NCBI GenBank assembly: GCA_000720845.1
Contig: JODU01000001.1
Location: 310,001 to 374,000 of the forward strand
Origin: Kitasatospora aureofaciens
GTDB lineage: Bacteria; Actinomycetota; Actinomycetes; Streptomycetales; Streptomycetaceae
Reading direction: 5' to 3'
Length of the DNA: 64,000 nucleotides
Under the pieces are notes generated by a model. That model saw only the letters and a list, made by a program, of their open reading frames with translations. It had not been told where the DNA came from and made no database searches. A program made the position numbers and the translations under genes. This document shows positions 25,384 through 33,028 of the stretch, one piece after another (the first letter of the stretch is position 1; every line of letters starts with the position of its first letter).

Positions 25384-26387
25384 CAGCTTTCGGCCTCCCA
25401 CTGCAGGCGCCCCACGGCGTCCAGGATCCGGTCCACACCAGGCAGGTGGTGACGCTCCAGCATCGGCGGAGGATACGGGATGTCGAACCCGGCCACACGC
25501 AGCACCGGCGCCTCCAGGTGGTGGAAGCAGCGCTCCGTGACCCGGGCCGCGATCTCCCCGCCCGGGCCCCCGAAGGAACCCGACTCGTGGACGACGACCG
25601 CGCGTCCCGTCCGCCGCACCGAAGCGCACACCGTCTCGTCGTCGAACGGCACCAGGGAGCGCAGATCGACGACTTCGAGGTCCCAGCCCTCGGCCCGGGC
25701 CGCCTCGGCCGCCTCCAGGCAGACGGCCAGCGACGGCCCGTACGTGATGAGTGTGGCGCTCCGGCCGGAGCGCCGCACCACCGCGCGGCCCACCGGTTCA
25801 ACGGACGCCGGCTCCTGAGGGTTCCACGTGTCCTTCGACCAGTAGAGCCGCTTCGGTTCGAGGAAGACGACCGGGTCGTCGGAGGCGATGGACGCGCGCA
25901 GCAGCCCGTACGCGTCGGCGACCGTCGCGGGCGTGACGACATGGAGCCCCGGAGTCGCCATGTAGTACGCCTCGGACGAGTCGCTGTGGTGCTCGACGCC
26001 GCCGATGCCGCCGCCGTAGGGGACGCGGATGGTCAGCGGCAGGGGCATCTTTCCGCGCGTGCGGTTGCGCATCTTGGTGACATGGCTGACGACCTGCTCG
26101 AACGCCGGGTAGGCGAAGGCGTCGAACTGCATCTCGACGACCGGGCGCAGCCCGTACATCGCCATGCCGACGGCGGTGCCGAGGATGCCGGCCTCGGCGA
26201 GCGGGGTGTCCGTGCAGCGGTCCTCGCCGAACTCCGCGGCGAGCCCGTCGGTGACCCGGAAGACGCCGCCGAGGGTGCCCACGTCCTCGCCGAGGACGTG
26301 CACCCCCGGGTCGGCGGCCATGGCGTCGCGCAGCGCGCGGGTGAGGGCCTGCGCCATGGTGGCCGGCTTGGCGGCGACGGTGGTCAT
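25383..26387 (-). CDS. bkdB2: Branched-chain 2-oxoacid dehydrogenase E1 beta, complex 2
   Basis: A 334-residue E1 beta. LGEDVGTLGGVFRVTDGLA, DTPLAEAGILGTAVGMAMYG, RVPYGGGIGGVEHHSDSSEAYY and VDLRSLVPFDDETV mark the transketolase pyrimidine-binding and C-terminal domains. It pairs with BkdA2. Its ATG overlaps the bkdA2 stop by ATGA, and its stop overlaps the bkdC2 start, so all three proteins are made by coupled translation. This is tighter than in operon 1. Confidence 0.92.
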   Translation of the reverse strand: MTTVAAKPATMAQALTRALRDAMAADPGVHVLGEDVGTLGGVFRVTDGLAAEFGEDRCTDTPLAEAGILGTAVGMAMYGLRPVVEMQFDAFAYPAFEQVVSHVTKMRNRTRGKMPLPLTIRVPYGGGIGGVEHHSDSSEAYYMATPGLHVVTPATVADAYGLLRASIASDDPVVFLEPKRLYWSKDTWNPQEPASVEPVGRAVVRRSGRSATLITYGPSLAVCLEAAEAARAEGWDLEVVDLRSLVPFDDETVCASVRRTGRAVVVHESGSFGGPGGEIAARVTERCFHHLEAPVLRVAGFDIPYPPPMLERHHLPGVDRILDAVGRLQWEAES

Positions 26388-27544
26388 CGGTGTCCCTCCT
26401 GCGGTGCGGACGCGGCATCCGCCTCGGCCTCCGCGTCCAGCTCCGCGCGCAGTTGGTCCCGCTGCTCGCGCAGTTGCGGTGTGGGCTCGGCGTAGACGTG
26501 GGTGAACAGGTCCAGCGGGTTCAGCGCCGGGTCCTGGTTCATGCGGGCCCGCAGGTCGGCGGCCATGGTCTCGGCGTCCTCGCGGGCCGCCCGGATGCCG
26601 TCCTCGTCGAGCAGGCCGCGTTCGGTCAGCTCCCGCTCCAGCAGCTCGACCGGGTCGTGCCGGCGCCAGGTCTCCACCTCGGCGTCGCCCCGGTAGCGCG
26701 TGGCGTCGTCGGCGTTGGTGTGCGCCTCGACGCGGTACGTCACCGCCTCCACCAGCGTGGGGCCGCCCCCCGCGCGCGCGTGCCGCACGGCGTCGGACAG
26801 GACCTCGTGCACCGCGGCGGCGTCGTTGCCGTCGACCAGGCGGCCGGGCATCCCGTAGCCGACGGCCTTGTGGGCCAGCGACGGGGCGGCGGTCTGCTTG
26901 TCGAGCGGGACGGAGATCGCGAAGCCGTTGTTCTGCACGAGGAAGACGACCGGGGCCCGCCAGACGGCGGCGAAGTTCAGCGCCTCGTGGAAGTCGCCCT
27001 CGCTGGTGCCGCCGTCACCGACCATGGCCAGCGCGACCACGTCGTCGCCCTTGAGGCGCGCGGCGTGGGCGAGACCCACCGCGTGCGGCAGCTGGGTGGC
27101 CAGCGGCGTGGACAGCGGGGCGACCCGGTGCTCGTAGGGGTCGTAGCCGGTGTGCCAGTCGCCGCGCAGCAGGGTGAGGGCCTCGACGGGGTCGACGCCG
27201 CGCGAGACGACGGCGAGGGTGTCGCGGTAGCTGGGGAAGAGCCAGTCCCGCTCCTGAAGGGCCAGCGCGGCGGCGACCTCGCAGGCCTCCTGGCCGGTGC
27301 TGGAGGGGTAGACGGCCAGCCGGCCCTGCTTGGTCAGCGCCGTGGCCTGCGCGTTGTAGCGCCGGCCGCACACCAGCCGGGCGTACAGGGTGCGCAGCAG
27401 CTCGGTGTCGGCGCGGTCCGCGGCCTTGGTGCCGAGGACGCGGTAGGGCTCCGTGTCGGGCAGCAGCGGCGCGGGGTCGGTTCGGGGCTGCCAGGCGGGC
27501 GGCGGTGTGGGCCGGTACGCGCCCCGCTGCTCCATGACCGTCAT
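26384..27544 (-). CDS. bkdA2: Branched-chain 2-oxoacid dehydrogenase E1 alpha, complex 2
   Basis: A 386-residue E1 alpha. The thiamine-diphosphate motif spans VGDGGTSEGDFHEALNFA to FLVQNNGFA. YRVEAHTNADDATRYRG is the loop phosphorylated in eukaryotic homologues. It lacks the Lys/Ala tail of BkdA1 and starts with a Pro-rich leader (YRPTPPPAWQPRTDPAP). ATG at 27544 with GGAGG 8 nt before. The promoter region is shared with the divergent Lrp-type regulator and carries a TetR-type palindrome. Confidence 0.92.
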   Translation of the reverse strand: MTVMEQRGAYRPTPPPAWQPRTDPAPLLPDTEPYRVLGTKAADRADTELLRTLYARLVCGRRYNAQATALTKQGRLAVYPSSTGQEACEVAAALALQERDWLFPSYRDTLAVVSRGVDPVEALTLLRGDWHTGYDPYEHRVAPLSTPLATQLPHAVGLAHAARLKGDDVVALAMVGDGGTSEGDFHEALNFAAVWRAPVVFLVQNNGFAISVPLDKQTAAPSLAHKAVGYGMPGRLVDGNDAAAVHEVLSDAVRHARAGGGPTLVEAVTYRVEAHTNADDATRYRGDAEVETWRRHDPVELLERELTERGLLDEDGIRAAREDAETMAADLRARMNQDPALNPLDLFTHVYAEPTPQLREQRDQLRAELDAEAEADAASAPQEGHR

Positions 27545-27604
27545 GACGGCACCTCCTCGTGGGAGACGGCTCCGGGCTCGTCACGGGTGTGACGGGCCTC
27601 ACCT

Positions 27605-27618
27605 ACCGATTGTTCGGT
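27605..27618. promoter_or_regulatory. TetR-type operator palindrome upstream of bkdA2
   Basis: ACCGATTGTTCGGT differs by one base from the palindrome in the paaN promoter (30457-30470). It lies 61-74 nt before the bkdA2 ATG, where it could block transcription of bkdA2-B2-C2. Probable ligand is the TetR protein encoded at 28287-28889. Confidence 0.55.
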
Positions 27619-27647
27619 CGTCGGCACATTTTGGCTACATGCGGCCC

Positions 27648-27679
27648 CAGGCTGTGGACAAACGGTTCTCCACAGCCTG
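27648..27679. promoter_or_regulatory. 11-bp inverted repeat in the bkdA2-bkdR intergenic region, with DnaA-box core
   Basis: The arms CAGGCTGTGGA (27648-27658) and TCCACAGCCTG (27669-27679) are exact complements with a 10-bp spacer. The left arm contains a perfect DnaA box on the minus strand (27653-27661, TTGTCCACA), and the right arm a TTCTCCACA variant (27666-27674). It is a candidate BkdR operator, a DnaA site, or both. Confidence 0.6.
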
Positions 27680-27681
27680 AG

Positions 27682-27700
27682 ATGGACGCAGTACGTCCAT
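27682..27700. promoter_or_regulatory. 7-bp inverted repeat just upstream of the bkdR start
   Basis: ATGGACG (27682-27688) and CGTCCAT (27694-27700) with a CAGTA spacer. This is a typical size for an Lrp/AsnC site and would allow autoregulation. It covers the ATG at 27699, which argues that translation begins further downstream. Confidence 0.5.
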
Positions 27701-27719
27701 GAGGGGAAGGCGGGGGCAG

Positions 27720-28238
27720 GTGGCATCTGAACAAATGGCCGATCGCCCCGGGGAGGGCGGCGGCACGGACGAGCCCGGCGCCCCGCCGCCCCCGCGCCCG
27801 CTGGACGCCATCGACCAGGACATCCTGCGCATGCTCCAGGCGGACGGCCGGGCCTCGATACGGTCGGTCGCGGAGCGGGTGCACGTCTCGCGCGCGAACG
27901 CCTACGCGCGGATCAACCGGCTCGTCGAGGACGGCGTCATCCGCGGCTTCGGCGCCCGCGTGGACCACGAGCGCGCCGGGCACGGCACCTCGGCCTACAT
28001 CACCCTGAAGATCGTCCAGAACTCCTGGCGGACGGTCCGCTCCCAGCTGCGCCTGCTGCCCGGGGCCTCGCACATCGCCCTGGTGGGCGGCGACTTCGAC
28101 GTCCTGCTGCTGGTGCACACCCCGGACAACCGGGCCCTGCGCGAGCTGGTACTCACCCGCCTCCAGGCCATCCCGGAGGTGCTCAGCACCCGCACCCTGC
28201 TGGTCTTCGAGACCGAGGACCTCGAACCGCAGGGCTGA
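27720..28238 (+). CDS. bkdR: Lrp/AsnC-family regulator BkdR
   Basis: A regulator of about 172 residues. A HTH (LDAIDQDILRMLQADGRASIRSVAERVHVSRANAYARINRL) is followed by the RAM ligand/oligomerisation domain (GTSAYITLKIVQNSWRTVRSQL to VLSTRTLLVFETEDLEP). It is divergent from bkdA2-B2-C2, the usual place for the branched-chain-amino-acid-sensing regulator of that operon. I chose the GTG at 27720, 9 nt after GGGGAAGG; ATG 27699 and ATG 27735 are alternatives. Two inverted repeats lie before it. The protein should sense branched-chain amino acids or their oxoacids. Confidence 0.85.
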   Translation: MASEQMADRPGEGGGTDEPGAPPPPRPLDAIDQDILRMLQADGRASIRSVAERVHVSRANAYARINRLVEDGVIRGFGARVDHERAGHGTSAYITLKIVQNSWRTVRSQLRLLPGASHIALVGGDFDVLLLVHTPDNRALRELVLTRLQAIPEVLSTRTLLVFETEDLEPQG

Positions 28239-28250
28239 CCGGGGGCGGCC

Positions 28251-28280
28251 GGACCGGACCCGACCGGACCGGACCGGACC
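28251..28280. repeat. GGACC pentanucleotide repeat between convergent genes
   Basis: GGACC GGACC CGACC GGACC GGACC GGACC: six 5-bp units (one with a substitution) between the stops of bkdR and the TetR gene. No hairpin is evident. Confidence 0.8.
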
Positions 28281-28286
28281 CCCGTT

Positions 28287-28889
28287 TCAGGACGCCTTGC
28301 GCAGGCCCCCGAACACCAGCCGCGCCACCGCGTCGACCACCTCGCGCTCACCGGCGCCGCCCCGGCCGTCGGGACCCTCGGGCCGGTACCACTCGACGAT
28401 CGAGTTGATCATGCCGAAGACGAGGCGGGTCGCGAGCCGCACCTCCACGTCCGCGCGCACGTCCCCCTCGGCCGCCGCGTTCTTCAGCAGGGCGGCGACC
28501 CGGTGGTCGAACTCGCGCCGCCGCTCCAGCGCCCACCGCTCGGTGCCGGTGTTGCCGCGCACCCGCAGCAGCAGTGTCACGTAGGGCAGCTCGGCCATGA
28601 GCACCTCGACCATGCGCCGCACGACGTACTCGAGGCGCTCTGCGGCGGTCCCCACGCGCGCGTGCTCCTCGTCGAGGATCCCGAAGAGCTCGTCCAGGGC
28701 CCGGCTCACGGCCCGGCGCAGCAGCTCCTCCTTGCCCGTGACGTGGTGGTATATCGACGACTTGGAGATCCCCGCCGCCTTGGACAGATGCTCCATGGAT
28801 GTGCCGTCGTAGCCGCGCTCGATGAAGACCTGCACGGCGACGGACAGCAGCGTCTCGGGCGTGTACGTGTCGCGCTTGGCGGTGGTCAT
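28287..28889 (-). CDS. TetR-family repressor (PaaR/FadR-like)
   Basis: A 200-residue repressor. The N-terminal HTH (TPETLLSVAVQVFIERGYDGTSMEHLSKAAGISKSSIYHHVTGKEELL) has the canonical TetR recognition helix. The C-terminal helical domain should bind a ligand. It overlaps the stop of the 3-hydroxyacyl-CoA dehydrogenase gene by ATGA, so the repressor is made with the enzyme it probably controls. The palindromes ACCGATCGTTCGGT and ACCGATTGTTCGGT in the paaN and bkdA2 promoters are its likely operators. They resemble the ACCG-NN-CG-NN-CGGT core I recall for phenylacetate repressor PaaR in corynebacteria; a phenylacetyl-CoA or acyl-CoA ligand would fit. Confidence 0.85.
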   Translation of the reverse strand: MTTAKRDTYTPETLLSVAVQVFIERGYDGTSMEHLSKAAGISKSSIYHHVTGKEELLRRAVSRALDELFGILDEEHARVGTAAERLEYVVRRMVEVLMAELPYVTLLLRVRGNTGTERWALERRREFDHRVAALLKNAAAEGDVRADVEVRLATRLVFGMINSIVEWYRPEGPDGRGGAGEREVVDAVARLVFGGLRKAS

Positions 28890-30400
28890 GAGGCTGCACC
28901 CTCCCGGTCCTCGGCGGCCGCTGCGTGGCGGTGGAGTGCCAGGGACGGCGCGCAGCGTCCGGACGGTTCCCACTCGTGCACGTTGGCCAGCAGGTGGTAG
29001 GCCCAGGTGTCACCGAGCCGACGGCTCCATTCGAAGGGCCCGAGGGGGTAGTTCACACCCAGGCGCATCGCCGTGTCGACGTCCTCAGGGGCGGCCACGC
29101 CCTTGGCCACGGCGTCGAACGCCAGGTCGATGATCCGGGCGACGGTCCGGGCCACGATCAGGCCGGGGACGTCGCCGACGACGCTGACCTCCTTGCCGAG
29201 CGCCTGGAACAGGCCGGTGGCCTCGGACAGGAGGCCCGTACGGACGCCTTCGGATGCGGACAGGGCGATCCGGGTGGCCGCGCGGTAGTCGAGGGCGAGG
29301 TCGAAGTGGACCTGGTCCTTCGACACGGGCAGCCGACCGTCGGTGAGGCACAGCGTGCCGCCGCCGGGCAGGACCATCCTCCCCGCGCCGTACCCGTCCG
29401 CCTCACGGACCTCGATGCCCGCCTCACGGATCAGCCCGACCAGCTCGGCCGCCGGGCCCAGGTCGCCCTCGACGAGCACGTACGCGGGCCGGTCGGCGGG
29501 CGCGGCGGTGTGCGGCGCGGGGCGCTCGGCACCCTCCCGGTAGTCGTACCAGCCCTGTCCGCTCTTGCGGCCGAGCCGACCGGACTCGACCAGGCGGCGC
29601 TGGGCCAGGGACGGAGCGAAGCGCACGTCCTGGAAGAACGCCTGCCACACGGAGTGCGTGACGGACTCGTTGACGTCCTGCCCGATGAGGTCGGTCAGCT
29701 CGAAGGCGCCCATCCTGAACCCGCCGGAACCGCGCAGCACGGCATCGACGGTGGCCGGGTCGGCGGCGCGCGCCTCGTACGCCGCGAGGGCCTCGGCGTA
29801 GAAGGGCCGGGCGATGCGGTTGACCAGGAAGCCGGGGGTGTCGGCGCAGGCGACCGGGGTCTTGCCCCAGGCGCGGGCCGTCTCGTACGCGCGCGTGGCC
29901 GACGCGGGATCGGTGGCGAACCCGGAGACCACCTCCACCAGCGGGAGCAGCGGCGCGGGGTTGAAGAAGTGCAGGCCGACGAGGCGGCCGGGTACGCGCA
30001 GCGCGCCCCCGACGGCGGTGACGGACAGGGAGGAGGTGTTGGTGGCGAGCAGGCAGTCGTCGCCGACGACGTCCTCCAGCGCGCGGAACAGCTCCTGCTT
30101 GACGTCCAGCCGCTCCACGACCGCCTCGGCGACGAGCGCGCAGCCGGTGAGCCCGTCGAGGGTCCCGGCGGGCGTCAGCCGGGCGCGGGCGGCGTCCCGT
30201 TCGGCGCCGGTGAGGCGGCCCTTCTCGACGAGCCGGTCGAGCCGGGCGCCGATCGCGTCGGCCGCTTCCCGGGCCCGGCCCGGGGCAGCGTCGTACAGCC
30301 GCACGGGATGGCCCGCGACCAGCGCCACCTGGGCGATGCCCTGGCCCATGGTGCCGGTGCCGACGACGGCCACGGGGCTGCTGAGGTCGAGTGCTGTCAT
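28886..30400 (-). CDS. paaH: 3-hydroxyacyl-CoA dehydrogenase (PaaH/PaaC type)
   Basis: A 504-residue NAD+-dependent dehydrogenase. The N-terminal Rossmann motif VAVVGTGTMGQGIAQVALVAGH, the catalytic stretch GLHFFNPAPLLPLVEVV (with His) and CADTPGFLVNRIARPFYAEA form the usual unit. A second C-terminal 3HCDH domain follows (GKEVSVVGDVPGLIVARTVARIIDLAF, then NYPLGPFEWSRRLG), giving the bidomain length of PaaH-type enzymes. It oxidises a 3-hydroxyacyl-CoA, as in phenylacetate or fatty-acid breakdown. Divergent from paaN with the TetR operator between. Substrate specificity is inferred from context. Confidence 0.88.
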   Translation of the reverse strand: MTALDLSSPVAVVGTGTMGQGIAQVALVAGHPVRLYDAAPGRAREAADAIGARLDRLVEKGRLTGAERDAARARLTPAGTLDGLTGCALVAEAVVERLDVKQELFRALEDVVGDDCLLATNTSSLSVTAVGGALRVPGRLVGLHFFNPAPLLPLVEVVSGFATDPASATRAYETARAWGKTPVACADTPGFLVNRIARPFYAEALAAYEARAADPATVDAVLRGSGGFRMGAFELTDLIGQDVNESVTHSVWQAFFQDVRFAPSLAQRRLVESGRLGRKSGQGWYDYREGAERPAPHTAAPADRPAYVLVEGDLGPAAELVGLIREAGIEVREADGYGAGRMVLPGGGTLCLTDGRLPVSKDQVHFDLALDYRAATRIALSASEGVRTGLLSEATGLFQALGKEVSVVGDVPGLIVARTVARIIDLAFDAVAKGVAAPEDVDTAMRLGVNYPLGPFEWSRRLGDTWAYHLLANVHEWEPSGRCAPSLALHRHAAAAEDREGAAS

Positions 30401-30448
30401 GTGCGCGATCCTCCCGCACGGGGTTTTCCACAGATGCGGCGGTCCCCC

Positions 30449-30476
30449 TTGTCCCGACCGATCGTTCGGTTACTCT
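30449..30476 (+). promoter_or_regulatory. paaN promoter with embedded TetR operator
   Basis: TTGTCC (30449-30454) and TACTCT (30471-30476) are spaced 16 bp, a good housekeeping promoter. The palindrome ACCGATCGTTCGGT (30457-30470) fills the spacer exactly, so a bound repressor would exclude RNA polymerase. A TTTTCCACA DnaA-box variant lies just upstream (30424-30432). Confidence 0.65.
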
Positions 30477-30547
30477 AGCCGTGTCCGCCTGTCTCTGCCC
30501 AGGTTTCCCCCAGGTCCACGGACTCGACGACGAGGAGTTGGTCCCGC

Positions 30548-32239
30548 ATGGCCGCCGAACTCACCGCACACCAGCTGATCGCCCAGCACCGGCCGACCCT
30601 GGACCTGGCGCTGGAGACGATCCGCACGCGCGCGTACTGGTCCCCCCACCCCGAGCACCCCAAGGCCTACGGGGAGAACGGCAGCCTGGACACGGCCGCG
30701 GGCAAGGCCGCCTTCGACGCCCTGTCCGGCACCCGCCTGGACCTCGGCCAGCCCGGCACCGACGGCTGGGTGGGCGGCGAGGTCTCCCCGTACGGGATCG
30801 AGCTGGGCGTGGAGTACCCGCACGCGGACCTCGACGTGCTGCTCCCCGCCATGCGGGCCGGCCAGAAGGCGTGGCGGGAGGCGGGCGCGGAGCTGCGCGC
30901 GATGGTCTGCCTGGAGATCCTGCGGCGGATCGCCGACCGGACGATGGAGTTCGCCCAGGCGGTCATGCACACCTCGGGACAGGCCTTCATGATGGCCTTC
31001 CAGGCGGGCGGCCCGCACGCCCAGGACCGCGGCATGGAGGCCGTGGCCTACGCGTACGTGGAGCAGTCCCGCACGCCGGAGACGGCGGAGTGGACCAAGC
31101 CCCAGGGCAAGCGCGACCCGCTCGCGCTCACCAAGCGGTTCACCCCGGTCCCCCGCGGCATCGGCCTGGTCATCGGCTGCAACACCTTCCCGACGTGGAA
31201 CGGCTACCCCGGCCTGTTCGCCTCCCTCGCCACCGGCAACGCGGTCCTGGTCAAGCCGCACCCCCGCGCGGTGCTGCCGCTCGCACTCACCGTCCAGGTC
31301 GCCCGCGACGTCCTCACCGAGGCCGGCTTCGACCCGAACCTGGTGGCGCTGGCCGCCGAGCGCCCCGGCGAGGGCATCGCCAAGGCCCTGGCCACCCGCC
31401 CGGAGATCCGGATCATCGACTACACCGGCTCCACCGCCTTCGGCGACTGGCTGGAGGCCAACGCCCGCCAGGCGCAGGTGTACACGGAGAAGGCCGGCGT
31501 CAACACGGTGATCGTGGAGTCGACCGACGACTACCGGGGCATGCTCGCCAACCTGGCCTTCTCGCTCTCCCTCTACAGCGGCCAGATGTGCACCACCCCG
31601 CAGAACCTGCTGATCCCCCGCGACGGCATCCGCACCGACCAGGGCGCCAAGTCCTACGACGAGGTCACCGCCGACCTGGCCCGCGCCGTCGACGGCCTCC
31701 TCGGCGACGACGCCCGCGCCAACGCCCTGCTCGGCGCGATCGTCAACCCGGACGTGAAGGCCCGCCTGGAGGCCGCCGCCGGTCTCGGCGAGGTGACCCT
31801 CGCCTCCCGCGAGGTGACCCACCCGGACTTCCCGGACGCGGTCGTGCGCACCCCGGTGATCGTCAAGCTGGACGGCGCCAAGCCCGAGGACGAGGCCGCC
31901 TACACCAGCGAGTGCTTCGGCCCGGTCTCCTTCGCCGTCGCCGTCGACTCGGCCGGCCACGCGCTGGAGTTGCTGCGCCGCAGCGTCCGCGAGAAGGGCG
32001 CGATGACGGTGGGCGCGTACACGACCGACCCGGAGGTCGAGGAGGCCGTGCAGGAGGTCTGCCTGGACGAGGCCGCCCAGCTCTCCCTGAACCTGACCGG
32101 CGGGGTGTACGTCAACCAGACGGCCGCCTTCTCCGACTTCCACGGCTCCGGCGGCAACCCGGCGGCCAACGCGGCCCTGTGCGACGGCGCATTCGTGGCG
32201 AACCGCTTCCGGGTGGTGGAGGTCCGCCGCCCGGCCTGA
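30548..32239 (+). CDS. paaN: Phenylacetate degradation protein PaaN (aldehyde-dehydrogenase fold)
   Basis: A 563-residue aldehyde-dehydrogenase-superfamily protein. The family pattern includes PRGIGLVIGCNTFPTWNGYPGLFASLATGNAVLVKPHP (cofactor pocket), YTGSTAFGDWLE, YTEKAGVN (general-base Glu) and LYSGQMCTTPQNLLIPR (catalytic Cys). C-terminal FHGSGGNPAANAALCDGAFV matches the PaaN subtype. There is no fused hydratase domain, unlike E. coli PaaZ, so ring opening would need a separate hydrolase. The other paa oxygenase genes (paaABCDE) are not here, so it may instead act in a different acyl-CoA route. Confidence 0.9.
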   Translation: MAAELTAHQLIAQHRPTLDLALETIRTRAYWSPHPEHPKAYGENGSLDTAAGKAAFDALSGTRLDLGQPGTDGWVGGEVSPYGIELGVEYPHADLDVLLPAMRAGQKAWREAGAELRAMVCLEILRRIADRTMEFAQAVMHTSGQAFMMAFQAGGPHAQDRGMEAVAYAYVEQSRTPETAEWTKPQGKRDPLALTKRFTPVPRGIGLVIGCNTFPTWNGYPGLFASLATGNAVLVKPHPRAVLPLALTVQVARDVLTEAGFDPNLVALAAERPGEGIAKALATRPEIRIIDYTGSTAFGDWLEANARQAQVYTEKAGVNTVIVESTDDYRGMLANLAFSLSLYSGQMCTTPQNLLIPRDGIRTDQGAKSYDEVTADLARAVDGLLGDDARANALLGAIVNPDVKARLEAAAGLGEVTLASREVTHPDFPDAVVRTPVIVKLDGAKPEDEAAYTSECFGPVSFAVAVDSAGHALELLRRSVREKGAMTVGAYTTDPEVEEAVQEVCLDEAAQLSLNLTGGVYVNQTAAFSDFHGSGGNPAANAALCDGAFVANRFRVVEVRRPA

Positions 32240-32248
32240 GCCAGGACG

Positions 32249-33028
32249 CTACGGCACCTGGGGTGCGCCCCCGCCGGCGCTCCAGTGGTACAGCGTCATG
32301 GCCACACTGGTCGCGAGGTTGTAGCTGGAGACCTGGGGGCGCATCGGCAGCGCCACCAAGTGGTCGGCCCGCGCGCGCAGCTCGCGCGAGAGCCCGCTGC
32401 GCTCGGAGCCGAACGCGAGCAGCGCCTCGTCCGGCAGCTTCAGCCCCCGGATGTCCTCGCCCTCCGGGTCCAGCGCGAACACCGGGCCCGGCGGCAGCCC
32501 GGCGACCTCCAGCCGCTCCACTACGGTCGCGAAGTGCAGCCCCGCCCCGGCGCGCACCACCGTGGGGTGCCAGGGGTCGAGGGTGCCGGTGGTGACCACG
32601 CCGGTCGCCCCGAAACCGGCGGCCAGCCGGATCACCGCCCCCGCGTTGCCGAGGTTGCGCGGCTGGTCGAGGACCACGACGGGGGTGGGGCGGGGCATGC
32701 GCGCCAGCGCCTCCAGGCCCGCGGCCCGGGAGGGCCGTACGGCCAGGGCGGCCACCGCGGTGGGGTGCGGCCGCGCGACGAGCGACGCGTACGCCTCGGG
32801 CGACACCTCGGTCAGCAGCCCCGCCAGCGCCTCGCGCACGTCCGGCGCCAGCTCGTCGGCGAGGGCCAGCGCGCCCGCGCGGTCGCTGGTGACCGCCACC
32901 GGCACCTCGGCGCCGAAGCGCAGCGCGTGCTTGAGGGCGTGGAAGCCGTCCAGCAGCACGCACCGGCCGGCGTGCAGGTGCCAGGCCGCCGGCGGGCCCG
33001 GGGCGGGGCCCGGTCCGGGGGAGGTCAT
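32249..33028 (-). CDS. SpoU/TrmH-family RNA 2'-O-methyltransferase
   Basis: A 259-residue SPOUT methyltransferase. Motif 1 VVVLDQPRNLGNAGAVIRLAAGFGATGVV, motif 2 LAFGSERSGLSREL and motif 3 LPMRPQVSSYNLATSVAMTLYHW form the knotted SAM-binding site. An N-terminal substrate domain precedes it. It probably methylates ribose 2'-OH in rRNA or tRNA; the exact target is not visible. The ATG at 33028 overlaps the stop of the HTTM gene (ATGA), so it is co-transcribed with the two membrane-protein genes upstream despite no obvious link. Confidence 0.88.
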   Translation of the reverse strand: MTSPGPGPAPGPPAAWHLHAGRCVLLDGFHALKHALRFGAEVPVAVTSDRAGALALADELAPDVREALAGLLTEVSPEAYASLVARPHPTAVAALAVRPSRAAGLEALARMPRPTPVVVLDQPRNLGNAGAVIRLAAGFGATGVVTTGTLDPWHPTVVRAGAGLHFATVVERLEVAGLPPGPVFALDPEGEDIRGLKLPDEALLAFGSERSGLSRELRARADHLVALPMRPQVSSYNLATSVAMTLYHWSAGGGAPQVP

